Shown here piece by piece: positions 28,733-39,753 of a DNA stretch of 64,000 nucleotides. Where the stretch lies: NCBI RefSeq assembly GCF_900324475.1, contig NZ_LT992502.1, forward strand, positions 2,852,001 through 2,916,000. Reading direction: 5' to 3'. The translations under genes were made by a program, and so were the position numbers. Positions within the stretch are counted from its first letter, which is position 1; the number at the start of each line of letters is the position of its first letter. The DNA comes from Enterobacter bugandensis. Its GTDB lineage: Bacteria > Pseudomonadota > Gammaproteobacteria > Enterobacterales > Enterobacteriaceae. The notes under the pieces were generated by a model. The model was not told the DNA's origin. It saw only the letters and a list, made by a program, of their open reading frames with translations, and searched no databases.

Positions 28733-29602
28733 ATGAACATGCTTGAAAAAATCCAGTATCAACTGGAACACCTTAGCAAATCCGAGCGAAAAGTGGCTGA
28801 AGTCATTCTGGCCGCGCCCGCTCAGGCGATTCATTCAAGCATCGCCGCTCTGGCTCAGGAAGCGGGCGTCAGTGAACCGACGGTCAACCGCTTCTGCCGC
28901 AGCCTGGAAACGCGCGGCTTTCCTGATTTTAAACTGCATCTGGCACAAAGTCTGGCAAACGGCACCCCCTATGTTAATCGTAATGTGGATGAAGACGACA
29001 GCGTAGATGCCTATACGGCAAAAATATTTGAGTCGGCCATGGCCACGCTCGATCACGTTCGTCAAAGTCTGGATATGAGTTCAGTAAACCGCGCGGTGGA
29101 TTTACTCACCCAGGCCAAACGCATTGCGTTCTTCGGTCTTGGCTCGTCAGCCGCCGTGGCGCACGACGCCATGAATAAATTCTTCCGCTTTAACGTGCCG
29201 GTTATTTATTCCGATGACATTGTGCTGCAACGCATGAGCTGTATGAATTGCAGTGAGGATGACGTCGTGGTACTGATTTCGCACACTGGCCGCACCAAAA
29301 GCCAGGTTGAGCTGGCGCAGCTGGCCCGTGAAAACGATGCCATGGTAATCGCCCTCACCACCGCCGGCACGCCGCTGGCGCGGGAGGCGACTCTCGCCAT
29401 TACCCTGGACGTGCCTGAGGATACCGACATGTATATGCCAATGGTGTCCCGTCTGGCGCAACTCACGGTAATCGACGTGCTGGCGACCGGATTTACCTTA
29501 CGCCGGGGCGCAAAATTCCGAGATAACTTGAAGCGAGTCAAGGAAGCGCTGAAGGAATCGCGTTTTGATAAAGAATTGCTTATAAAGAGCGATGTTCCCT
29601 GA
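28733..29602 (+). CDS. hexR: HexR, RpiR-family regulator of central sugar metabolism
   Basis: HexR is a transcription factor with an N-terminal RpiR helix-turn-helix (about 1-77; VSEPTVNRFCRSL) and a C-terminal SIS sugar-phosphate domain (about 120-250; FFGLGSSAAVAHDA, LISHTGRTKSQVELAQLA). It controls zwf and related genes and senses KDPG. I chose ATG 28733 (MNMLEKIQ) to give 289 residues as in E. coli. The ribosome site is weak, and an in-frame ATG 14 codons upstream is open, so the start is not certain. Confidence 0.94.
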   Translation: MNMLEKIQYQLEHLSKSERKVAEVILAAPAQAIHSSIAALAQEAGVSEPTVNRFCRSLETRGFPDFKLHLAQSLANGTPYVNRNVDEDDSVDAYTAKIFESAMATLDHVRQSLDMSSVNRAVDLLTQAKRIAFFGLGSSAAVAHDAMNKFFRFNVPVIYSDDIVLQRMSCMNCSEDDVVVLISHTGRTKSQVELAQLARENDAMVIALTTAGTPLAREATLAITLDVPEDTDMYMPMVSRLAQLTVIDVLATGFTLRRGAKFRDNLKRVKEALKESRFDKELLIKSDVP

Positions 29603-29741
29603 AAGTAGATAACGAAGACGTAACCCATAATTAGATGTAACGATTTTCGGCATTCGGCCCCCTCTTTGCTGCCTTGCAGTAGATGAAGGCCGATTCAATG
29701 TTCACGCAACACCAAAGTTGTTTCAGTCAACGGAGTATTAC

Positions 29742-31184
29742 ATGTCCAGAAGGCTTCGCAGAACCAAGATCGTCACCACCTTAGGCCCGGCCACCGATCG
29801 CGATAATAACCTCGAAAAGATTATCGCCGCTGGCGCCAACGTGGTGCGTATGAACTTCTCTCACGGTACGCCAGAAGACCATAAATTGCGTGCCGATAAA
29901 GTGCGTGAGATCGCCGCTAAGCTGGGCCGCCACGTCGCTATCCTCGGCGACCTGCAGGGTCCAAAAATTCGTGTATCAACCTTTAAAGAAGGTAAAGTTT
30001 TCCTCAATATCGGCGACAAATTCCTGCTGGATGCCAACCTCGGCAAAGGCGAAGGCGATAAAGAGAAAGTCGGGATCGACTATAAAGGCCTGCCGGCTGA
30101 TGTGGTCCCTGGCGATATCCTGCTGCTCGACGACGGTCGCGTCCAGCTGAAGGTGCTGGAAGTTCAGGGGATGAAGGTGTTCACTGAAGTCACCGTCGGC
30201 GGTCCGCTCTCCAACAATAAAGGCATCAACAAACTGGGCGGCGGCCTCTCTGCGGAAGCCCTGACCGACAAAGACAAAGCGGATATCGTAACGGCGGCCC
30301 AGATCGGTGTTGACTACCTGGCAGTCTCCTTCCCACGCTGTGGCGAAGATCTGAACTATGCGCGCCGTCTGGCCCGTGACGCAGGCTGTGATGCCAAAAT
30401 CGTCGCTAAGGTTGAACGCGCGGAAGCCGTGTGCGATCAGGATGCGATGGACGATGTGATCCTCGCCTCTGACGTGGTGATGGTTGCCCGTGGCGATCTG
30501 GGCGTGGAAATCGGCGACCCTGAACTGGTCGGTATCCAGAAAGCGCTGATTCGTCGCGCACGTCAGCTGAACCGCGCGGTGATCACCGCCACCCAGATGA
30601 TGGAATCCATGATCACTAACCCAATGCCAACCCGTGCGGAAGTCATGGACGTCGCTAACGCCGTGCTGGACGGTACCGATGCGGTGATGCTGTCAGCGGA
30701 AACCGCGGCAGGCCAGTATCCGGCAGAAACCGTGGCCGCAATGGCGCGCGTCTGCCTGGGCGCGGAGAAGATCCCAAGCATTAACGTCTCCAAGCACCGC
30801 CTGGATATCCAGTTCGACAATGTGGAAGAAGCGATTGCGATGTCCGCCATGTACGCGGCCAACCATCTGAAAGGCGTTACGGCGATCATCACCATGACCG
30901 AATCTGGCCGCACCGCGCTGATGACCTCTCGCATCAGCTCCGGCCTGCCGATTTTCGCCATGTCACGCCACGAGCGTACGCTGAACCTGACGGCGCTGTA
31001 CCGCGGTGTTACCCCGGTACACTTCGACAGCACCAATGATGGCGTAGCCGCGGCGCACGATGCCGTAAACCTGCTGCGCGATAAAGGTTACCTGGTGTCT
31101 GGTGATATCGTCATCGTGACGCAGGGTGACGTGATGAGCACCATCGGCTCAACCAATACCACGCGCGTACTGACTGTAGAGTAA
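29742..31184 (+). CDS. pykA: PykA, pyruvate kinase II
   Basis: PykA makes pyruvate and ATP from phosphoenolpyruvate; it is the AMP-activated isozyme in E. coli. The 480-residue protein shows the N-terminal [12 protein letters not shown], the active-site lysine region ([14 protein letters not shown]), the metal-binding [12 protein letters not shown] and [23 protein letters not shown], and the C-terminal effector domain. ATG 29742 (MSRRLRRTK) gives the E. coli length and follows CGGAGTATTAC. It follows hexR by 139 bases, as in E. coli. Confidence 0.97.
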   Translation: MSRRLRRTKIVTTLGPATDRDNNLEKIIAAGANVVRMNFSHGTPEDHKLRADKVREIAAKLGRHVAILGDLQGPKIRVSTFKEGKVFLNIGDKFLLDANLGKGEGDKEKVGIDYKGLPADVVPGDILLLDDGRVQLKVLEVQGMKVFTEVTVGGPLSNNKGINKLGGGLSAEALTDKDKADIVTAAQIGVDYLAVSFPRCGEDLNYARRLARDAGCDAKIVAKVERAEAVCDQDAMDDVILASDVVMVARGDLGVEIGDPELVGIQKALIRRARQLNRAVITATQMMESMITNPMPTRAEVMDVANAVLDGTDAVMLSAETAAGQYPAETVAAMARVCLGAEKIPSINVSKHRLDIQFDNVEEAIAMSAMYAANHLKGVTAIITMTESGRTALMTSRISSGLPIFAMSRHERTLNLTALYRGVTPVHFDSTNDGVAAAHDAVNLLRDKGYLVSGDIVIVTQGDVMSTIGSTNTTRVLTVE

Positions 31185-31193
31185 GATCCGATC

Positions 31194-31216
31194 CCCTCTC
31201 CCCTAAGGGGAGAGGG
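31194..31216. repeat. Short palindrome after pykA (CCCTCTCCCCT / AGGGGAGAGGG)
   Basis: Eleven-base arms flank a single A between converging pykA and lpxM. The pyrimidine/purine-rich hairpin resembles short repeats found after genes in enterobacteria; a weaker relative lies at 45378-45400. It may help end transcription or protect 3' ends. Confidence 0.55.
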
Positions 31217-31231
31217 CAAGGTGAAGGTTTT

Positions 31232-32203
31232 CTATTTCCTCGGGTAAAGCTCTTTACGCTTATAGGGCTCCGTCTCTCCCGGCTTCCGCGTTTTCAGCAG
31301 CTTCAGTATCCACGTGTACTGTTCGGTATGCGGCCCCACCAGCAGCTCCACCTCTTCGTTCATGCGGCGCGCGATGGTGCGATCGTCCGCGGTCAGCAGG
31401 TCGTCCATCGGCGGACGGACTTCAATGCTCAGACGATGCGTTTTACCGTCGTAAACCGGAAAGAGCGGGATCACGCGGGCGCGGCAAACCTTCATCAGGC
31501 GCCCAATGGCGGGGAGCGTGGCTTTGTAGGTTGCAAAGAAGTCGACAAACTCGCTGTGCTCAGGTCCGTGGTCCTGGTCCGGCAGATAGTAGCCCCAGTA
31601 CCCCTGACGTACCGACTGAATAAACGGCTTGATGCCGTCGTTACGCGCATGCAAGCGTCCGCCAAAACGACGACGTACCGTATTCCAGACGAAATCGTAG
31701 ATTTTATTGCCCTGGTTATGGAACATCGCCGCCATTTTCTGCCCCTGGGAAGCCATCAGCATTGCCGGGATATCCACGCCCCAGCCGTGCGGCACGAGGA
31801 AAATGACCTTCTCATCATTGCGACGCATTTCGTCGATGATTTCCAGCCCTTTCCAGTCAACGCGGTCGATGATTTTTTCCGGTCCTTTCAGCGCCAGCTC
31901 CGCCATCATCGCCATGGCCTGCGGTGCGGTGGTATACATCGCGTCGATGATGGCCTCGCGCTCGGCATCGCTTTTTTCAGGAAAACAGTAATAGAGGTTG
32001 ATCTGCGCACGACGACGCGCGCTTTTACCTAAGCGTCCGGCCAGACGGCCAATTTTTCCCAGTACGGGATCGCGCAGCGCGGCAGGCAGCATAGCGATGC
32101 CCGCAAAGGTGTAAACCCCCAGCCAGGCGCCCCAGTTGCGCGGGTGTCGAAAGGATTTTTCAAACTCAGGAATGTATTCAATATTATTTTTTTTTGTTTC
32201 CAT
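31232..32203 (-). CDS. lpxM: LpxM, lipid A myristoyltransferase
   Basis: LpxM adds the last acyl chain (myristate) to the 3' position of lipid A at the inner membrane. The 323-residue protein has an N-terminal membrane segment (about 27-42) and the HX4D acyltransferase motif at His139-Asp144 (PHGWGVD). FHNQGNKIYDFVW and PDQDHGPEHSEFVDFFA are family blocks. Length equals that of E. coli LpxM. It affects endotoxin strength and polymyxin tolerance, as does MgrB-PhoPQ at the other end of the window. Confidence 0.96.
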   Translation of the reverse strand: METKKNNIEYIPEFEKSFRHPRNWGAWLGVYTFAGIAMLPAALRDPVLGKIGRLAGRLGKSARRRAQINLYYCFPEKSDAEREAIIDAMYTTAPQAMAMMAELALKGPEKIIDRVDWKGLEIIDEMRRNDEKVIFLVPHGWGVDIPAMLMASQGQKMAAMFHNQGNKIYDFVWNTVRRRFGGRLHARNDGIKPFIQSVRQGYWGYYLPDQDHGPEHSEFVDFFATYKATLPAIGRLMKVCRARVIPLFPVYDGKTHRLSIEVRPPMDDLLTADDRTIARRMNEEVELLVGPHTEQYTWILKLLKTRKPGETEPYKRKELYPRK

Positions 32204-32275
32204 GCTGGATCCAGGGTCTGGTGACGCAAAAAATTATTCAGATAGTGTAGCGAGGCAGTCGCCCACGCACAAAAG

Positions 32276-32307
32276 AAAAAGCCGGCGCATGCTGACACCG
32301 GCTTTTT
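32276..32307. terminator. Terminator downstream of mepM
   Basis: The hairpin AAGCCGG...CCGGCTT is flanked by A-rich sequence on the left and by six T on the right. On the minus strand it ends znuA-mepM transcripts before lpxM. Confidence 0.75.
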
Positions 32308-32323
32308 TCACTAAACAGAGAGC

Positions 32324-33643
32324 TTAGTTTAAGCTCAGCTGCGGTATCACCTCTCTCGCCTGCGCCAGGTAATCGGAACGATCTTTACCTGTCAGGCCTT
32401 CGGTGCGCGGCAGTTTGGCCGTCAGCGGGTTCACTGCCTGCTGGTTGATCCACACTTCATAGTGCAGGTGCGGGCCAGTAGAGCGTCCGGTGTTGCCGGA
32501 GAGCGCGATACGGTCACCGCGTTTCACTTTCTGCCCCGGTTTGACCAACAGCTTACGCAGGTGCATATAGCGGGTGGTATAGGTACGACCGTGACGGATA
32601 GCCACGTAATAGCCCGCTGCACCGCTGCGTTTTGCCATCACCACTTCGCCATCGCCAACGGCCAGCACCGGCGTGCCCTGCGGCATCGCGAAGTCTACCC
32701 CGCGGTGAGGCGCAACGCGCCCGGTAACCGGGTTCAGACGACGCGGGTTAAAGTTAGAGGATACGCGGAACTGTTTCGCCGTCGGGAAACGCAGGAAGCC
32801 TTTCGCAAGGCCCGTACCGCTGCGGTCATAGAACTTGCCGTCTTCAGCGCGAATGGCGTAGTAATCTTTTCCCTCGGAGCGCAGACGCACCCCCAGCAGC
32901 TGGCTCTGCTCGCGCTTGCCGTCCAGCATTTCGCGGGACATCAGGACGGAAAACTCATCGCCTTTCTTCAGCTTACGGAAATCCATCTGCCACTGCATGG
33001 CTTTGATCACCGCGCTGATTTCACCGCTGGTCAGGCCCGCATCACGGGCGCTGGAAACAAAGCTTCCGCCCACGGTACCTTTCATCACGCTGTTAACCCA
33101 GTCGCCTTTCTGCATTTCACTGGTCATTTTGAAACCGTTTGCAGTGCGGTCATAGGTGCGGGTTTCGCGGCGGGACATTTCCCAGGTCAAACGCTGAAGA
33201 TCGCCATCCGCCGTTAATGTCCAGGAGAGCTGTTGCCCGATTTTCAGGTTACGCAGGTCTTTATCCGCAGCGGCCAGCTGGCTGATATTGCCCATGTCGA
33301 TACCGTACTGGTTGAGCACGCTGCTCAGCGTGTCACCGGTAGAGACAACGTATTCGTGGATCCCCGCTTCGTTCTCGGTTTTATCGTCCAGTTCATCCTG
33401 AGGGATAGCTTCATCTTCCTGAGCGGCCTGGTCGATAGGCTCGCTGGCTTCAGGCAGCAAAGAGCGGATCTCGCTCTTTTCAAGCTCGATGGTTTTAATG
33501 ATAGGGGCAGAACTCGGGTGGTAAACATAGGGCCGCCAGACGGCGACCGCTAAGGTGAGAACTGTAAGCGACCCCAGCATAACGCGGTGGGGTCGAGGCA
33601 GATTGTTAAATGCCAGGGCGACAGAGCGGGCTATCTGTTGCAC
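32324..33643 (-). CDS. mepM: MepM, murein DD-endopeptidase (M23)
   Basis: MepM cuts D-Ala-mDAP cross-links of peptidoglycan and is needed for wall growth. The 439-residue protein has an N-terminal membrane anchor (about 21-40), a LysM domain (about 96-142; EYVVSTGDTLSSVLNQYGI) and a LytM/M23 domain. The zinc ligands His313 and Asp317 (HRGVDFAMP) and the HLH motif at 392-394 are all present. It begins 15 bases after znuA on the same strand and is probably partly co-transcribed with it. Confidence 0.95.
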   Translation of the reverse strand: MQQIARSVALAFNNLPRPHRVMLGSLTVLTLAVAVWRPYVYHPSSAPIIKTIELEKSEIRSLLPEASEPIDQAAQEDEAIPQDELDDKTENEAGIHEYVVSTGDTLSSVLNQYGIDMGNISQLAAADKDLRNLKIGQQLSWTLTADGDLQRLTWEMSRRETRTYDRTANGFKMTSEMQKGDWVNSVMKGTVGGSFVSSARDAGLTSGEISAVIKAMQWQMDFRKLKKGDEFSVLMSREMLDGKREQSQLLGVRLRSEGKDYYAIRAEDGKFYDRSGTGLAKGFLRFPTAKQFRVSSNFNPRRLNPVTGRVAPHRGVDFAMPQGTPVLAVGDGEVVMAKRSGAAGYYVAIRHGRTYTTRYMHLRKLLVKPGQKVKRGDRIALSGNTGRSTGPHLHYEVWINQQAVNPLTAKLPRTEGLTGKDRSDYLAQAREVIPQLSLN

Positions 33644-33658
33644 GTATTCACTTCCTCG

Positions 33659-34603
33659 TTAATCTCCTTTCAGGCAGCTCGCATACTGGTTCGCCAGTTG
33701 GCTGAGGAACTGCGAATAGCTCGCTTTGCTCAACTGGATATTCGTACCTAGCGGGTCAAGGGTTCCCATGCGCACGGATGTTCCCCTGGCCACGGCTTCT
33801 ACGACCGCTGGCCTGAACTGTGGCTCAGCAAAAACGCATGTCGCTTTCTGCTCAACCAACTGTGTTCTGATTTCATGTAAACGCTGCGCACCAGGTTGAA
33901 TTTCAGGGTTGACGGTAAAGTGCCCAAGCGGGGTCAGGCCATAGTGTTTTTCGTAGTAGCCGTAGGCGTCATGAAAAACGAAATACCCTTTTCCTTTCAA
34001 CGGTGCGAGCTCATTACCTACCTGCTTATCGGTTGCGGCTAATTGTGCCTCAAAATCCTTCAGGTTGGCGTCTAGTTTGGCTCGACTTTGCGGCATAAGT
34101 TCCACTAATTTGTCATGGATTGCAACCGCTGAAAGCCGCGCTATCTCTGGGGATAGCCAGAGATGCATGTTGTACTCGCCGTGATGGTGATCTCCATCAC
34201 CTTTTTCACCCTCTGCAGCGTGATGGTCATGTTCGTCACCGTCATCATCCGCCCCTTTCATGAGCAACGGTTTCACGCCGGAAAGCCCGGCAATCGCGAC
34301 CTGTTTTTCATCAGCAATCTGTTTGGCGGATTTCTGCATGAATGCTTCCATCTCCGGACCAATCCAGACAACTAAGTCTGCGTTTTGTAAGCGTTTTACA
34401 TCAGACGGACGCAGAGAATAGTCATGCTCTGAGGCCCCGTCAGGGAGCAGAACCTGGGTTTCCGTTACCCCATCGGCAATGGCCGACGCGATGAATCCAA
34501 GCGGTTTAAGCGAAGCAACAACGGCAGCGTTAACATCTTGTGCGGTTGTTCCCCAAAGGGCAGCGGATAATGCTGCGAAAAGAAGCGTATTTTTATGTAA
34601 CAT
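33659..34603 (-). CDS. znuA: ZnuA, periplasmic zinc-binding protein of the ZnuABC importer
   Basis: ZnuA captures zinc for high-affinity import. The 314-residue precursor starts at ATG 34603 (MLHKNTLLF) as in E. coli and has a signal peptide ending at about residue 26. A His/Asp-rich loop at about 116-142 ([17 protein letters not shown]) is typical of zinc-specific family members. The conserved zinc ligands are in [16 protein letters not shown] and FHDAYGYYE. It is divergent from znuC-znuB across a shared Zur palindrome. Confidence 0.95.
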   Translation of the reverse strand: MLHKNTLLFAALSAALWGTTAQDVNAAVVASLKPLGFIASAIADGVTETQVLLPDGASEHDYSLRPSDVKRLQNADLVVWIGPEMEAFMQKSAKQIADEKQVAIAGLSGVKPLLMKGADDDGDEHDHHAAEGEKGDGDHHHGEYNMHLWLSPEIARLSAVAIHDKLVELMPQSRAKLDANLKDFEAQLAATDKQVGNELAPLKGKGYFVFHDAYGYYEKHYGLTPLGHFTVNPEIQPGAQRLHEIRTQLVEQKATCVFAEPQFRPAVVEAVARGTSVRMGTLDPLGTNIQLSKASYSQFLSQLANQYASCLKGD

Positions 34604-34633
34604 AATGCGACTAATCATCGTAGTGAATGCGTG

Positions 34634-34654
34634 GAATGTGATATTATAACATTC
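34634..34654. promoter_or_regulatory. Zur operator between znuA and znuCB
   Basis: A 21-base palindrome with arms GAATGTGATA and TATAACATTC centred on the divergent promoter region matches the Zur consensus (GAAATGTTATANTATAACATTTC). It lies 27 bases before znuC and 31 before znuA, so it should control both under zinc-replete conditions. Confidence 0.9.
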
Positions 34655-34680
34655 GTTGACTTCTTCAAGCTTAAATTGAC

Positions 34681-35436
34681 ATGACGACTCTGGTTTCTCT
34701 CGACAATATTTCGGTCTCCTTTGGCCAGCGCCGCGTCCTCTCTGACGTATCGCTGGATCTCAAGCCCGGAAAAATCCTGACGCTGCTCGGCCCCAATGGC
34801 GCAGGTAAATCCACTCTGGTGCGCGTGGTGCTGGGTCTGGTTACACCGGATGAAGGTGTAATCACGCGCGAGGAAAAATTGCGGATCGGCTATGTGCCGC
34901 AAAAATTACATCTGGACGCCACCCTGCCGCTGACGGTAAATCGTTTTCTGCGTCTGCGTCCCGGCACGCGAAAAGCCGATATTCTCCCGGCGCTGAAGCG
35001 CGTGCAGGCGGGCCACCTTATCGATGCGCCGTTGCAGAAGCTGTCCGGCGGTGAGACGCAGCGCGTTTTGCTGGCCCGTGCGCTGCTGAGCAGCCCGCAG
35101 CTGCTGGTGCTGGATGAGCCAACCCAGGGCGTGGACGTCAATGGTCAGGTCGCGCTTTATGATTTGATCGACCAGCTGCGCCGCGAACTGAACTGCGCCG
35201 TGCTGATGGTCTCCCATGACCTGCATCTGGTGATGGCGAAAACCGACGAAGTGCTGTGTCTCAACCATCACATTTGCTGTTCCGGCACGCCTGAAGTGGT
35301 CTCAATGCACCCGGAATTTATCTCCATGTTCGGCCCTCGCGGCGCTGAACAGCTTGGCATTTATCGCCATCATCATAATCACCGCCATGATTTGCAGGGA
35401 CGAATCGTTCTGCGTCGGGGAAATGGACACTCATGA
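34681..35436 (+). CDS. znuC: ZnuC, ATPase of the zinc importer
   Basis: This is the ATP-binding subunit of the ZnuABC zinc transporter. The 251-residue protein has Walker A (GPNGAGKST, 37-45), the signature LSGGETQRV, Walker B ([10 protein letters not shown]) and the switch histidine (MVSHDLH). The C-terminus is His-rich (RHHHNHRHD), as in E. coli. The stop overlaps the znuB start by four bases (ATGA), which indicates coupling. Confidence 0.96.
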   Translation: MTTLVSLDNISVSFGQRRVLSDVSLDLKPGKILTLLGPNGAGKSTLVRVVLGLVTPDEGVITREEKLRIGYVPQKLHLDATLPLTVNRFLRLRPGTRKADILPALKRVQAGHLIDAPLQKLSGGETQRVLLARALLSSPQLLVLDEPTQGVDVNGQVALYDLIDQLRRELNCAVLMVSHDLHLVMAKTDEVLCLNHHICCSGTPEVVSMHPEFISMFGPRGAEQLGIYRHHHNHRHDLQGRIVLRRGNGHS

Positions 35437-36218
35437 TTGAACTGTTACTGCCCGGCTGGCTGGCCGGGGTTATGCTTGCCTGCGCCGCAGGCCCACTCGG
35501 CTCGTTTGTGGTGTGGCGCAGAATGTCTTACTTCGGTGATACCCTGGCGCATGCGTCGCTGCTGGGCGTTGCCTTTGGTTTGCTGCTGGATGTGAATCCC
35601 TTTTACGCGGTGATTGTGGTCACGCTGCTGCTGGCGGCCGGTCTGGTCTGGCTGGAGAAGCGCCCTCACCTCGCGATTGATACGCTGCTTGGCATCATGG
35701 CGCACAGCGCGCTGTCGCTGGGTCTGGTCGTTGTTAGCCTGATGTCAAATATCCGCGTTGACCTGATGGCCTACCTGTTTGGCGATCTGCTGGCCGTGAC
35801 GCCTGACGATCTCATCGCGATCGCCATTGGCGTGGTGGTGGTACTGGGTATTCTGCTGTGGCAGTGGCGGAATTTACTGGCAATGACCGTCAGCCCGGAT
35901 CTGGCGTTTGTCGACGGCGTGAAGCTGCAGCGCGTCAAGCTGCTGCTGATGCTGGTGACGGCGTTAACGATTGGTGTCGCAATGAAGTTTGTCGGGGCAC
36001 TGATCATCACATCGCTGCTGATCATCCCTGCCGCCACGGCGCGCCGTTTTGCACGTACGCCAGAGCAAATGGCCGGTATCGCGGTGGTTATCGGGATGAT
36101 CGCCGTCACGGGCGGGTTAACCTTTTCGGCGTTTTATGACACGCCGGCCGGACCGTCGGTGGTCTTGAGTGCGGCGGTGTTGTTTGTTTTCAGTATGATG
36201 AAAAAGACCGCGCAGTAG
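35433..36218 (+). CDS. znuB: ZnuB, permease of the zinc importer
   Basis: This 261-residue ABC-3 family permease has about eight membrane helices and forms the channel of ZnuABC. The family loop that contacts ZnuC (near [19 protein letters not shown]) is present early, and [22 protein letters not shown] lies in the later helices. Length equals E. coli ZnuB. It overlaps znuC by four bases. Confidence 0.95.
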   Translation: MIELLLPGWLAGVMLACAAGPLGSFVVWRRMSYFGDTLAHASLLGVAFGLLLDVNPFYAVIVVTLLLAAGLVWLEKRPHLAIDTLLGIMAHSALSLGLVVVSLMSNIRVDLMAYLFGDLLAVTPDDLIAIAIGVVVVLGILLWQWRNLLAMTVSPDLAFVDGVKLQRVKLLLMLVTALTIGVAMKFVGALIITSLLIIPAATARRFARTPEQMAGIAVVIGMIAVTGGLTFSAFYDTPAGPSVVLSAAVLFVFSMMKKTAQ

Positions 36219-36225
36219 TGAGCAT

Positions 36226-36256
36226 TTCCCCGGTGGCGTTTCGCTTACCGGGGCTA
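36226..36256. repeat. REP-like palindrome between znuB and ruvB
   Basis: CCCCGGT (36228-36234) pairs with ACCGGGG (36247-36253) around GGCGTTTCGCTT. This is the REP pattern seen in Enterobacter and Klebsiella, placed between two converging genes, where REP elements usually lie. Confidence 0.65.
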
Positions 36257-36270
36257 CAATTTATCGCTAC

Positions 36271-37284
<1,014 letters not shown>

Positions 37285-37289
37285 TTACC

Positions 37290-37904
37290 TCACAATGCAG
37301 CGCGCAGCGCTTCACGAATCAGAGTTTCACTGCTGGCGTCCGGTTTGGCAATTTTGCTCACCATCCGGCTGGCCTCCTGAGGTTTATAGCCCAGCGCCAC
37401 CAGCGCGGCAACCGCTTCCTGCTCGGCGTCATCATCAGAGGCAGGCGCACCCGGAGCAGTCAGAACCAAATCGGCAGCCGGAGTGAACAGATCGCCGTGC
37501 AGACCTTTAAAGCGGTCTTTCATCTCAACAATCAGACGCTCTGCGGTTTTCTTACCAATGCCCGGAAGCTTAACCAGCGCCGCGGGATCTTCGCGCTCAA
37601 CGGCATTCACAAACTGCGGAGCGGACATGCCGGACAAAATCGCCAGCGCCAGCTTAGGCCCCACACCGTTGGTTTTAATCAGCTCGCGGAACAGGGTACG
37701 TTCCTGCTTGTTGTTAAAGCCGTACAGCAGCTGGGCATCTTCACGCACCACAAACTGGGTAAAGACAATCGCCTCTTTGCCCGCGTCCGGCAGCTCGTAG
37801 AAACAGGTCATCGGCATATGGACTTCATAGCCCACGCCACCCACTTCCAGCAGCACTAACGGGGGTTGTTTTTCAATGATGATGCCTCTGAGTCTGCCTA
37901 TCAC
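37290..37904 (-). CDS. ruvA: RuvA, Holliday-junction binding protein
   Basis: RuvA binds four-way junctions as a tetramer and loads RuvB. The 204-residue protein has the N-terminal OB-fold ([15 protein letters not shown]), two helix-hairpin-helix motifs in the middle ([13 protein letters not shown] and [15 protein letters not shown]) and the mobile C-terminal RuvB-binding domain. It is one residue longer than E. coli RuvA. SOS control is indicated by the LexA box about 53 bases upstream. Confidence 0.97.
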   Translation of the reverse strand: MIGRLRGIIIEKQPPLVLLEVGGVGYEVHMPMTCFYELPDAGKEAIVFTQFVVREDAQLLYGFNNKQERTLFRELIKTNGVGPKLALAILSGMSAPQFVNAVEREDPAALVKLPGIGKKTAERLIVEMKDRFKGLHGDLFTPAADLVLTAPGAPASDDDAEQEAVAALVALGYKPQEASRMVSKIAKPDASSETLIREALRAAL

Positions 37905-37947
37905 GTGACGCTCCTGCGTTCTGGGAGAAATTAACTGCCGACATAAT

Positions 37948-37975
37948 AAAAAAAGGCTGGATGTTTATCCAGCCT
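37948..37975 (-). promoter_or_regulatory. LexA (SOS) box of ruvAB, embedded in the ruvC terminator hairpin
   Basis: CTGGATGTTTATCCAG (37957-37972) fits CTG-N10-CAG and closely resembles the E. coli ruvA SOS box. On the minus strand the same palindrome (AGGCTGGAT/ATCCAGCC) is followed by a run of seven T, so it also forms the terminator of ruvC. One sequence thus ends ruvC and represses ruvAB. Confidence 0.85.
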
Positions 37976-37984
37976 GATTTCTGA

Positions 37985-38506
37985 TTATCGTAACCTGCCT
38001 CGCGCCAGATTGAGCCGCGACTCGCTCATTTGCATCGCGTTCTGGCTGACGTGGCAGTGGGTAATCGCAATCGCCAGCGCATCGGCGGCGTCGGCCTGCG
38101 GGTTCGCGGGAAGCTTCAGCAGGGTGCGCACCATGTGCTGCACCTGGCTCTTCTCCGCGCTACCGATGCCCACCACCGTCTGCTTGACCTGCCTTGCCGC
38201 GTATTCGAATACCGGCAAATCCTGGTTCACCGCAGCCACGATGGCCACCCCACGCGCCTGACCGAGCTTCAGCGCCGAATCCGCGTTCTTCGCCATAAAG
38301 ACCTGCTCAATGGCGAAATAGTCTGGCTGAAACTGGGTGATGATCTCCGATACGCCCGCATAAATAAGCTTGAGGCGCGACGGCAGATCGTCCACTTTGG
38401 TGCGAATGCATCCACTGCCGAGGTAGGTTAGCTGGCGTCCCACCTGACGGATAACGCCATACCCGGTGACGCGTGAGCCGGGGTCAATCCCGAGGATAAT
38501 CGACAT
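37985..38506 (-). CDS. ruvC: RuvC, Holliday-junction resolvase
   Basis: RuvC is the dimeric nuclease that cuts Holliday junctions. The 173-residue protein has the four acidic catalytic residues in ILGIDPG (Asp8), FAIEQVF (Glu near 67) and [13 protein letters not shown] (two Asp near 139-142). I start at ATG 38506; a GTG one codon earlier is also open. It is the last gene of aspS-nudB-yebC-ruvC and ends in a hairpin. E. coli yebB, present between ruvA and ruvC there, is absent. Confidence 0.97.
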   Translation of the reverse strand: MSIILGIDPGSRVTGYGVIRQVGRQLTYLGSGCIRTKVDDLPSRLKLIYAGVSEIITQFQPDYFAIEQVFMAKNADSALKLGQARGVAIVAAVNQDLPVFEYAARQVKQTVVGIGSAEKSQVQHMVRTLLKLPANPQADAADALAIAITHCHVSQNAMQMSESRLNLARGRLR

Positions 38507-38540
38507 CACGCGTCTCCCGTAAACGGTTTACAGGCTCTCA

Positions 38541-39281
38541 TCAGAGAGTCGCTGCAACCTCATCAGAGATTTCACCGTTGTGGTACACTTCCTGCACGTC
38601 GTCGCAGTCTTCGAGCATGTCGATCAGACGCAGCAGTTTCGGTGCGGTTTCTGCATCCATATCCGCTTTGGTGGACGGGATCATGGAGACTTCTGCGTTG
38701 TCCGCTTTCAGGCCCGCCGCTTCCAGCGCATCGCGCACGGCACCCATCTCTTCCCACGCGGTGTAGACGTCAATGGCACCATCATCGTAGGTCACCACGT
38801 CTTCCGCACCCGCTTCTAACGCCGCTTCCATGATCGCATCTTCGTCGCCTTTCTCGAAAGAGATGACGCCTTTTTTGCTGAACAGGTAAGCTACGGAGCC
38901 GTCAGTGCCCAGGTTACCACCGGTTTTGGTGAACGCGTGGCGCACTTCCGCAACGGTACGGTTACGGTTGTCAGACAGGCATTCAACCATCACCGCAGTA
39001 CCGCCAGGGCCGTAACCTTCATAAATGATGGTTTCCATGTTCGCGTCTTCATCACCGCCCACGCCGCGTGCGATAGCACGGTTCAGGGTGTCACGCGTCA
39101 TGTTGTTAGACAGCGCTTTATCTACCGCCGCGCGCAGACGTGGGTTAGAAGCCGGGTCGCCGCCGCCCAGACGCGCTGCTGTCACCAGCTCGCGAATGAT
39201 TTTGGTAAAGATCTTACCGCGCTTGGCATCCTGTGCCGCTTTACGGTGTTTGGTGTTGGCCCACTTACTATGACCTGCCAT
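38541..39281 (-). CDS. yebC: YebC, TACO1-family protein
   Basis: The 246-residue protein begins [26 protein letters not shown] (family opening, residues 1-20) and matches E. coli YebC in length. Members have been described as transcription regulators and, more recently, as translation factors easing ribosome pausing at proline stretches (the TACO1 relation). The fold is three domains with an acidic C-terminal part. It sits between nudB and ruvC in the operon. Confidence 0.95.
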   Translation of the reverse strand: MAGHSKWANTKHRKAAQDAKRGKIFTKIIRELVTAARLGGGDPASNPRLRAAVDKALSNNMTRDTLNRAIARGVGGDEDANMETIIYEGYGPGGTAVMVECLSDNRNRTVAEVRHAFTKTGGNLGTDGSVAYLFSKKGVISFEKGDEDAIMEAALEAGAEDVVTYDDGAIDVYTAWEEMGAVRDALEAAGLKADNAEVSMIPSTKADMDAETAPKLLRLIDMLEDCDDVQEVYHNGEISDEVAATL

Positions 39282-39308
39282 AAAAAGTTCTCCAAAAATC
39301 GCGCCTTC

Positions 39309-39752
39309 TCAGGCCGCGTTAATTACAAATTCTTCAATCGCCTGCCGGTTGCTCCACGACTTGGTCAGTGCGGCGGCATCCGCCGCGTTCACCCAGCGGT
39401 AGTTCAGGTGTTCGGTAAACACGATCTCCCGCTCATGGGGGAGCGCGAGACAGAACCACGACTCCGTGTTGCGCTCAATGCCCGGCGCATAGCGATGACG
39501 TAAATGGCTAAAAATTTCAAACTCCACCGTGCGCTGACAGTCCTTCAGGGTCAGTTGCTCATGAGCAACGTCAATGGTGACCTCTTCCTTTACTTCACGC
39601 GCGGCGGCCTGCGCCGCGGTCTCCCCCTCTTCCAGGCTGCCGGTAACCGACTGCCAGAAATCAGGATCGTCGCGCCGCTGCAACATCAGCACCCGCTTCG
39701 TGTCTTCTGCATAAATGACCACCAGGACAGAAACGGGAAGCTTATATGCCAT
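39309..39752 (-). CDS. nudB: NudB, dihydroneopterin triphosphate pyrophosphatase
   Basis: NudB removes pyrophosphate from dihydroneopterin triphosphate in folate synthesis. The 147-residue Nudix protein has the box GSLEEGETAAQAAAREVKEE at about 37-56; the glycine that usually follows the EE pair is threonine, as in E. coli. The N-terminus is three residues shorter than E. coli NudB. It begins one base after aspS, so it is translated from the same message. Confidence 0.94.
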   Translation of the reverse strand: MAYKLPVSVLVVIYAEDTKRVLMLQRRDDPDFWQSVTGSLEEGETAAQAAAREVKEEVTIDVAHEQLTLKDCQRTVEFEIFSHLRHRYAPGIERNTESWFCLALPHEREIVFTEHLNYRWVNAADAAALTKSWSNRQAIEEFVINAA

Positions 39753-39753
39753 A

